From: Microbacteriaceae bacterium | GTDB lineage: Bacteria > Actinomycetota > Actinomycetes > Actinomycetales > Microbacteriaceae | Reading direction: 5' to 3' | Length of the DNA: 13,523 nucleotides | Assembly: GCA_024639925.1 (NCBI GenBank) | Contig: JAHEGA010000031.1 | Span: 1-13,523 of the forward strand | Shown: positions 6,220-11,488 of the stretch, one piece after another | How positions within the stretch are numbered: position 1 is the stretch's first letter | How the letters are laid out: every line of letters starts with the position of its first letter | Notes under the pieces: model-generated | Seen by the model: only the letters and a program-made list of their open reading frames with translations | Told to the model about the DNA's origin: nothing | The model's database searches: none | Made by a program: the position numbers and the translations under genes

Positions 6220-6311
6220 GGGACTCGCTTCGTCATATCCCCGGCAGAGTTCAGGGGGTGCTGGCAGAATAGAGCTCCAGAGTAGCGGGGTCCCCTGGGC
6301 CTTGCGTGTTC

Positions 6312-6317
6312 AAGGAG
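6312..6317 (+). promoter_or_regulatory. Ribosome binding site of the sulfurtransferase gene
   Basis: AAGGAG lies five bases before the GTG at 6323. It supports this start over ATG codons more than 200 bp upstream that would run into zapE on the other strand. Confidence 0.7.
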
Positions 6318-6322
6318 AAGCC

Positions 6323-7216
6323 GTGCCCGTCCCCACCGACCCCTCACCGGAACTAGCTGATTATTCCCATCCAGAGCGCCTGGTGAGCGTTCCCTGGCTT
6401 GCATCGAATCTGACGACGCCCGGCCTCAAGGTCGTGGAATCTAACGAGGACATTCTTTTGTACGACACCGGTCACATTCCCGGCGCGATCAAAGTCGACT
6501 GGCACACCGAGCTGAACGACCCGGTCGTGCGCGACTATGTCGACGGCGAGGGCTTTGCCGCGCTCATGAGCGCCAAAGGAATTTCTCGCGACGACACCGT
6601 CGTGATCTACGGGGACAAGAGCAACTGGTGGGCGAGCTACGCACTGTGGGTTTTTACCCTCTTTGGGCACCCAGATGTCCGACTGCTCAACGGGGGGCGT
6701 GACGCCTGGATTGCCTCAGGCGGAGAACTCACGAGGGATGTCCCCGCTTTGGCGGCCACGGACTACCCGGTGATTGCCCGGGAAGACTCGGAGTTTCGTG
6801 CATTCAAAGAGGACGTCCTGAGCCACCTTGGTCAACCGCTGATCGACGTGCGCAGCCCGGAAGAGTACAGCGGGGAAAGAACTCATATGCCCGCCTACCC
6901 TGAAGAGGGAGCGCTGAGAGGCGGCCACATTCCCACCGCACGAAGCATCCCCTGGGCGAAAGCTGCTCAGGATGATGGAACGTTCAAGCCGGCGTCCGAA
7001 CTGCGAGATCTCTACGTCGACCAGCAGGACTTTGACCCCAATGCCGAGGTCATCACGTACTGCAGAATTGGTGAGCGATCCAGCCACACGTGGTTTGTGA
7101 TGAAGTACCTCTTGGGCTTTGACTCCGTCAAAAACTACGACGGGTCCTGGACAGAGTGGGGTTCTGCGGTGCGGGTTCCGATTCACACAGGGACCGAACC
7201 AGGCGAGGCGCCCTAA
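6323..7216 (+). CDS. sseA: Two-domain sulfurtransferase (rhodanese)
   Basis: A 297-residue cytoplasmic protein built from two rhodanese domains. The N-terminal domain (about 15-140) keeps the fold (DTGHIPGAIKVDW, LLNGGRDAWIASGG) but has YGDKSNWW where the active loop would be and lacks the cysteine, as is usual for this family. The C-terminal domain (about 160-290) has LIDVRSPEEYSG, GGHIPTARSIPW and the active loop CRIGERSSHTWF with catalytic C247. It probably moves sulfane sulfur from thiosulfate or a similar donor to a thiol acceptor. The GTG start is set by the AAGGAG just upstream; longer in-frame extensions back to 6101 overlap zapE. It heads a five-gene operon and is followed after 3 nt by a SufE-like gene, a pairing also known in mycobacteria. 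The symbol is by similarity. Confidence 0.88.
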   Translation: MPVPTDPSPELADYSHPERLVSVPWLASNLTTPGLKVVESNEDILLYDTGHIPGAIKVDWHTELNDPVVRDYVDGEGFAALMSAKGISRDDTVVIYGDKSNWWASYALWVFTLFGHPDVRLLNGGRDAWIASGGELTRDVPALAATDYPVIAREDSEFRAFKEDVLSHLGQPLIDVRSPEEYSGERTHMPAYPEEGALRGGHIPTARSIPWAKAAQDDGTFKPASELRDLYVDQQDFDPNAEVITYCRIGERSSHTWFVMKYLLGFDSVKNYDGSWTEWGSAVRVPIHTGTEPGEAP

Positions 7217-7219
7217 GCG

Positions 7220-7642
7220 GTGTCGGCAACACACACACTCGATTCCATCCGAGCAGACTTTCTGGCACTAGACGTGCCCGATCGTCTGCAATTGCTCCTC
7301 GAGTTCTCAGACTCGCTTCCCGATGTTCCGGAGGGGGCTGTCCCGGAGGACCACTGGGAACGGGTAGAGGAGTGCCAGTCTCCCGTGTTTATCTCGGTGG
7401 TGAAGGAGGCCGGTGACATTATCGTGCGGGCGGCAGCGCCAGCCGAGGCACCGACAACCCGCGGATTTGCCTCGATCCTTGTGCAGGGACTAAAGGGACT
7501 CAGTGCTCAGCAGATTCTGGACGTGCCGGCCGATTTCCCACTCAGCCTGGGTTTACAAAATGCTGTCAGCATGTTGCGCCTACGAGGAATGTCGGGCATG
7601 TTGTGGCGAATCAAACGCCACGTTCAAGAACTCGCGGCGTGA
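7220..7642 (+). CDS. SufE-like sulfur acceptor protein
   Basis: A 140-residue cytoplasmic protein of normal SufE length. The motif RVEECQSPVFI puts C52 at the position of the persulfide-accepting cysteine of E. coli SufE (C51, in GCQSQV). The C-terminal half (QGLKGLSAQQILDVPADF, then GLQNAVSMLRLRGMSGML) matches the fold. SufE accepts sulfur from the cysteine desulfurase SufS and passes it to the iron-sulfur scaffold. No sufS or suf cluster adjoins it. The pairing with a sulfurtransferase instead suggests it may take sulfur from, or give it to, that enzyme, which is inference. The GTG start is 3 nt after the sulfurtransferase stop with only a weak Shine-Dalgarno, so translation is probably coupled. 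Its stop overlaps the next start in GTGA. Confidence 0.88.
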   Translation: MSATHTLDSIRADFLALDVPDRLQLLLEFSDSLPDVPEGAVPEDHWERVEECQSPVFISVVKEAGDIIVRAAAPAEAPTTRGFASILVQGLKGLSAQQILDVPADFPLSLGLQNAVSMLRLRGMSGMLWRIKRHVQELAA

Positions 7643-8388
7643 GCCTCCACCGACTGGCGCCCCAGCCCTCGCGGGAGTTTGACCTCGGCACCGCAGAGGG
7701 CAGAGCGTCTCTTGAGGAGATCATCACCCCACCCAGCGACACCTGGACGCGGGCAATTATGGTCACGACAGCAGCAGGCGCAACCGTCGATGCGCGAGGA
7801 ACCAGTGGTGGCCTCAGCAAAGGTGACGACCGGGCGATACTTCACCTGCACAGAAACGTCAGCGACGCCATCGTTCTGGGCGCAGGGACTGTGCGCAGCG
7901 AACGCATCCCCGTCCCCTCCTCCACCCCACTGGTCGTGTTGTCATCATCGGGCCTCATCGCCACGGAAAACCTTCTATTCCCGGACAAGTCGGACAACCC
8001 AGTGGTCGTCGTGACAACTCCGGAGGGAGAAGGGAGCGCCCGCGGTGCACTGGCAAACGTTCCCCATCACATCCTGGTGGTGGAGCCGGACACGGATGCC
8101 GAGACGCTCTCGACCATGATCCGTACCCATGTCTCCGGGGGGAGACTCCTGATTGAAGGTGGAGAGCGCACGTGGCGGTCGTTTATTCCTCAGTGCGATG
8201 ATCTCTGGTTGGCCGTAACGCCCCCGCCCACCAACGATCGCGCCGGACTGCCCTCATGGTGGCCCGAGAACAAGTGGCCTCGTGATGGCGCATCGGTCTA
8301 CACCGATGAAGCGCGGATGCTCTACTACCACCACCAACTTCCCCGCGGCGCGCCCCCGGAAGATGAGACACCACGCGTTCTAGGGTAA
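7639..8388 (+). CDS. Pyrimidine reductase-like protein (RibD C-terminal/DHFR-like fold)
   Basis: A 249-residue soluble protein with a single RibD C-terminal-type reductase domain and no deaminase domain. Family marks are TRAIMVTTAAGATVDARG, then SDAIVLGAGTVRSE (dinucleotide-binding region), GGRLLIEGGERTW, and CDDLWLAVTPPP near the C-terminus. RibD reductases use NADPH on a riboflavin precursor, but stand-alone actinobacterial relatives such as M. tuberculosis Rv2671 have been linked to folate metabolism as alternative dihydrofolate reductases, so the substrate is open. I chose the GTG at 7639 because it overlaps the SufE stop in GTGA, as expected for translational coupling. An ATG at 7603 in the same frame would overlap the SufE gene by 40 bases. 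The next gene starts 4 nt after the stop. Confidence 0.82.
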   Translation: MSLHRLAPQPSREFDLGTAEGRASLEEIITPPSDTWTRAIMVTTAAGATVDARGTSGGLSKGDDRAILHLHRNVSDAIVLGAGTVRSERIPVPSSTPLVVLSSSGLIATENLLFPDKSDNPVVVVTTPEGEGSARGALANVPHHILVVEPDTDAETLSTMIRTHVSGGRLLIEGGERTWRSFIPQCDDLWLAVTPPPTNDRAGLPSWWPENKWPRDGASVYTDEARMLYYHHQLPRGAPPEDETPRVLG

Positions 8389-8392
8389 AAAC

Positions 8393-8974
8393 GTGAACAC
8401 CACCGCAGAACCTGCCGAGTTTGTTGAGGCTCTCGCCAGCGCGGAGACCGCGACCTTCCGCCCTGAACTGCGAGTGTTCGAGACGGCGGCCCCGGAAGGT
8501 CTTGCGCCTTTTCAGCGCGCGTGGGCGGCGGATGTTGAGCCCAGCGCTGCCACCGACGACCACGAATACGGAACCGGGCGCCTCGTGTTTCTCTGTGACC
8601 CCCATGCCCCTGAGGCATGGAGTTCGGTCTACCGCATGGTGGTATTCGCTCAAGCCCCGATCGACCAGGACATGGGTTCAGACCAATTTCTTCCCGACGT
8701 TGCGTGGTCGTGGCTCATGGATGCCCTGGACACGCGGGAGGCGCAGTACCGGCGTCCCTCTGGCACGACGACAACCGTACTTTCGACGGGGTTTGGAGAC
8801 CTCGCCTCCGAAGGCTCGGGTGCGCAGGTCGAAGTGCGAGCATCCTGGAGCCCCACGTCAGCCCAGCTTGCTCCCCATTTAGAAGCCTGGAGCGAATTCG
8901 TATGCATGCTCGCAGGGTTCCCGCCGACTCCCGAGGGCGTATCGACGCTCCCGCCCAACCGCCCGTCAGCATGA
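8393..8974 (+). CDS. DUF3000 family protein
   Basis: A 193-residue soluble protein of unknown function. It fits the actinobacterial DUF3000 family: FRPELRVFETAAPEGLAPFQRA near the start, then GRLVFLCDPHAPEAWSS, then DQFLPDVAWSWLMDAL, then VEVRASWSPTSAQLAPHLEAW and a proline-rich end. No catalytic motif, signal peptide or membrane segment is visible. In Actinobacteria this gene typically precedes RNase D, and here its TGA overlaps the RNase D ATG in ATGA. Close co-translation hints at a shared process such as RNA maturation, but that is inference. The GTG start has a weak AGGG seven bases upstream that overlaps the end of the preceding gene. Confidence 0.85.
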   Translation: MNTTAEPAEFVEALASAETATFRPELRVFETAAPEGLAPFQRAWAADVEPSAATDDHEYGTGRLVFLCDPHAPEAWSSVYRMVVFAQAPIDQDMGSDQFLPDVAWSWLMDALDTREAQYRRPSGTTTTVLSTGFGDLASEGSGAQVEVRASWSPTSAQLAPHLEAWSEFVCMLAGFPPTPEGVSTLPPNRPSA

Positions 8975-10194
8975 CGGAAAGCCCCAACCAAGAACCAGCG
9001 CCCGCTCCCTCCCCGGCTGCACGTCTCGCCGAGCCGATCGTGTTGGTCGACTCGGAGTCCGCCTGGGAAGGTGCGCTGGAAACCCTTGTCGCCGGGCACG
9101 GTCCGCTCGCAGTGGATGCGGAGCGGGCGAGTGGATTTCGCTACTCTCAGCGTGCCTACCTCGTGCAGCTTTATCGCCGTGGGGGGCCGAACTACCTCGT
9201 GGATCCCATCGCCGTCACCGATCTCTCTGAACTCACGAATGTCCTTGGCGACGAGGAATGGATCATCCATGCTGCACACCAAGACTTGCCCTGCCTCCGA
9301 GAGGTGGGCATCAATCCTTCTCGAGTCTTTGACACCGAGTTGGCGGGCAGGCTTGCCGGCCTGGCCCGCGTTGGCCTCCAGGGCGCTGTCGAAGACCTGA
9401 TGGGGATGGCGCTCGCGAAGGAACACTCCGCTGCAGACTGGTCGACAAGACCTATTCCTGACTCGTGGCTAACCTATGCGGCACTGGATGTTGAACTCCT
9501 CCCCGACCTGCGAGACATTCTTGGCGACATTTTGGAAGAACGTGGGTTGACCGAGATTGCCCAGGAAGAATTCGAGGCTGCCTTAGCTGCACCCCCGCCC
9601 ACTCCGCGAGAAGAACCGTGGCGCAGGCTTTCGGGCCTCCACCAAGTGCGGGGTCCCCGACAGTTGGCAATCGCTAGGTCACTCTGGCAGGCCCGCGATT
9701 CCTACGCACAAAAGATTGACCGTGCACCTGGCCGGTTGGTTCCTGACCGGTCACTCGTAGCCGCTGTCCTCGCCCAACCGAAATCAGCCAGGGAACTGGG
9801 CTCGCTGAAGGCGTTTCATGGGCGGGCTTCGCGAAGCGAACTCCCGCGATGGTGGGCGGCAATTGACGAAGGAAATTCGACCGAGGACCTGCCGCTGGCA
9901 CGAGTGTCAACGGGCGGCCTTCCTCCCCCGCGGGTCTGGGCCGATAAGAACCCCGAGGCGGCCGCGCGCCTGACCGGCGCAAAGGCGGCAATGGAAGATC
10001 TCTCACAGCAGACCGGTATCCCGATGGAAAACCTGCTCACTCCCGATCATCTGCGGCGCGTGTGTTGGGAGCCTCCCAGCCCGATCACCGAAGAAACCCT
10101 GGCCCAGGACCTCACCGAAAGAGGGGCACGCAGGTGGCAACGCGAAAAGGTGGTGCCCCTGCTCTTCGCGGCTTTTGTCACTGACGTCCAATAA
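8971..10194 (+). CDS. rnd: RNase D-type 3'-5' exoribonuclease with HRDC domain
   Basis: A 407-residue cytoplasmic DEDD-superfamily exonuclease, expected to trim RNA 3' ends such as tRNA precursors using two metal ions. Exo I is LAVDAERASGFRYSQ with D49 and E51; Exo II is WIIHAAHQDLPCL with D105; Exo III is LTYAALDVELL with Y169 and D173 (the DEDDy pattern). All four acidic residues and the tyrosine are present. An HRDC nucleic-acid-binding domain follows at about 213-290 (LHQVRGPRQLAIARSLWQAR), then a C-terminal region with LTPDHLRRVCWEPP. The first ~25 residues are rich in Pro and Ala and poorly conserved. The ATG is fixed by the ATGA overlap with DUF3000; longer in-frame readings back to 8617 lie inside that gene. 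It is last in the operon and is followed by a probable terminator. Confidence 0.92.
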   Translation: MTESPNQEPAPAPSPAARLAEPIVLVDSESAWEGALETLVAGHGPLAVDAERASGFRYSQRAYLVQLYRRGGPNYLVDPIAVTDLSELTNVLGDEEWIIHAAHQDLPCLREVGINPSRVFDTELAGRLAGLARVGLQGAVEDLMGMALAKEHSAADWSTRPIPDSWLTYAALDVELLPDLRDILGDILEERGLTEIAQEEFEAALAAPPPTPREEPWRRLSGLHQVRGPRQLAIARSLWQARDSYAQKIDRAPGRLVPDRSLVAAVLAQPKSARELGSLKAFHGRASRSELPRWWAAIDEGNSTEDLPLARVSTGGLPPPRVWADKNPEAAARLTGAKAAMEDLSQQTGIPMENLLTPDHLRRVCWEPPSPITEETLAQDLTERGARRWQREKVVPLLFAAFVTDVQ

Positions 10195-10219
10195 GGCACA
10201 CCCCCATCGCCGTTAGTTT

Positions 10220-10258
10220 GTGCGGGCAACCAGACGAGAGCGCCGCCCTCACGTTTTT
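10220..10258 (+). terminator. Probable intrinsic terminator of the sseA-rnd operon
   Basis: GTGCGGGC (10220-10227) pairs with GCCCTCAC (10245-10252) with one mismatch and a 17-base loop, followed by TTTTT at 10254-10258. It sits 25 bp after the rnd stop. The long loop lowers confidence. Confidence 0.5.
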
Positions 10259-10261
10259 CTC

Positions 10262-10267
10262 TAGCAT
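10262..10267 (+). promoter_or_regulatory. Possible -10 box of fadAB
   Basis: TAGCAT matches TANNNT and predicts a start near 10274, about 20 bases before the fadA ATG. There is no recognisable -35 at 16-18 bp. The box begins four bases after the T-tract of the preceding terminator. Confidence 0.4.
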
Positions 10268-10283
10268 GGAGATGTTCAGGGAG

Positions 10284-10290
10284 AAGAGGT
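10284..10290 (+). promoter_or_regulatory. Ribosome binding site of the thiolase gene
   Basis: AAGAGGT ends four bases before the ATG at 10295, with a second purine-rich AGGGAG just upstream (10278-10283). It supports the ATG start. Confidence 0.6.
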
Positions 10291-10294
10291 AACC

Positions 10295-11488
10295 ATGAAA
10301 TCACAGAGCGTTGTCTTCGTTGATGGAGCGAGAACACCCTTCGGTCGCGCAGGTGAGAAGGGTATGTACTGGCGCACACGGGCAGACGACATGGTTGTTG
10401 CCGCCATCATCGGCTTGCTCGAGCGAAACCCCGGCATCTCTCCTGACGCCATTGAAGAAGTTGCTATCGCCGCCACCACGCAAGAGGGCGACCAAGGGCT
10501 CACCTTGGGTCGCACCGCCGCAATCCTCGCGGGGCTACCCCAGAGCGTCCCCGGATACGCGCTCGACCGGATGTGCGCAGGCGCCATGACCACGGTCACG
10601 ACGATCGGTAGCGCCATTGGTATTGGAGCCATTGACATCGGACTTGCCGGTGGCGTTGAGCACATGGGTCGTCACCCGCTGGGTGCAGACGTCGACCCCA
10701 ACCCCCGCTTCCTCTCCGAAAAGCTCGTAAGCCCCGACGCTCTGAACATGGGCATCACCGCGGAACGTCTTCACGACCGCTTTCCCCACCTGACGAAGGA
10801 GCGTGCTGACGCTTTCGGTATGGCTTCTCAACTCAAGGCTGAGGCCGCGTATCAAGATGGGCACATTCAGAAAGACCTTATCCCCGTAGCACTGCGCAGC
10901 GATGCGGGTTATGGGCTTGCGACCGAAGACGAAGGGCGACGTCCAGGGACGACCATGGAGGCTCTTGCAGAGCTCAAGACCCCTTTCCGGCCCCACGGAA
11001 AAGTAACCGCAGGCAACGCGTCACCCCTCACCGACGGGGCGACAGTGGCCGCTCTGGCTTCCGAGGAGATGGCCACAAAACTGGGGCTGGGCATCAAAAT
11101 GCGCATGGTGTCGTTTGGCTTTGCCGGAGTGGAACCAGAAGTGATGGGCCTTGGCCCCATTCCCTCCACACAGAAGGCCCTCGAGAAAGCCGGGCTCTCG
11201 ATTAGTGACATCGGGTTATTCGAACTCAACGAGGCTTTTGCCGTCCAGGTTCTCAGCTTCCTGGACCACTACGGCATTGCCGATGATGACCCCCGGGTCA
11301 ACCCGTGGGGCGGGGCGATTGCCGTTGGTCACCCCCTGGCAGCGTCCGGCGTTCGTTTGATGATTCAGCTGGCACGCCAGTTTGAACAGCGTCCAGATGT
11401 TCGTTACGGACTCACCGCCATGTGTGTCGGCCTGGGACAGGGCGGCTCGGTCATCTGGGAGAACCCCCACTACGCGGGAGGAAAATAG
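10295..11488 (+). CDS. fadA: Acetyl-CoA acyltransferase (3-ketoacyl-CoA thiolase)
   Basis: A 397-residue cytoplasmic thiolase of normal family length. It starts with the typical VFVDGARTPFGRAGEKG. The acyl-accepting cysteine is C94 in DRMCAGAMT. The C-terminal signatures are GGAIAVGHPLAASG with H346 and CVGLGQGGS with C377, completing the Cys-His-Cys active site; NEAFAVQVLSF gives the usual NEAF motif. It cleaves 3-ketoacyl-CoA with CoA to acetyl-CoA and a shortened acyl-CoA, the last step of beta-oxidation. It is directly followed by the fadB-like gene with no intergenic base (TAG then ATG), so the two probably form one complex as in other FadAB systems. The thiolase-multienzyme pair near RNase D and DUF3000 is, from memory, also seen in Streptomyces. 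A biosynthetic acetoacetyl-CoA thiolase is less likely given the neighbour. Confidence 0.93.
   Translation: MKSQSVVFVDGARTPFGRAGEKGMYWRTRADDMVVAAIIGLLERNPGISPDAIEEVAIAATTQEGDQGLTLGRTAAILAGLPQSVPGYALDRMCAGAMTTVTTIGSAIGIGAIDIGLAGGVEHMGRHPLGADVDPNPRFLSEKLVSPDALNMGITAERLHDRFPHLTKERADAFGMASQLKAEAAYQDGHIQKDLIPVALRSDAGYGLATEDEGRRPGTTMEALAELKTPFRPHGKVTAGNASPLTDGATVAALASEEMATKLGLGIKMRMVSFGFAGVEPEVMGLGPIPSTQKALEKAGLSISDIGLFELNEAFAVQVLSFLDHYGIADDDPRVNPWGGAIAVGHPLAASGVRLMIQLARQFEQRPDVRYGLTAMCVGLGQGGSVIWENPHYAGGK
11476..11481 (+). promoter_or_regulatory. Ribosome binding site of fadB inside the end of fadA
   Basis: GGGAGG lies in the last codons of fadA, seven bases before the fadB ATG at 11489. It fixes that start and indicates strong independent translation initiation. 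Confidence 0.75.

Noticed and set aside
6101..6322. Upstream in-frame extension of the sulfurtransferase gene
   Set aside because: It overlaps the divergent zapE gene, adds no recognisable domain, and the GTG at 6323 has a strong Shine-Dalgarno.
8617..8970. Upstream in-frame extension of RNase D
   Set aside because: It lies inside the DUF3000 gene in another frame; the ATGA junction at 8971 is the better start.
9827..9836. CTTCGCGAAG palindrome
   Set aside because: It is inside the HRDC coding region of RNase D with no regulatory context; chance is likely in GC-rich DNA.
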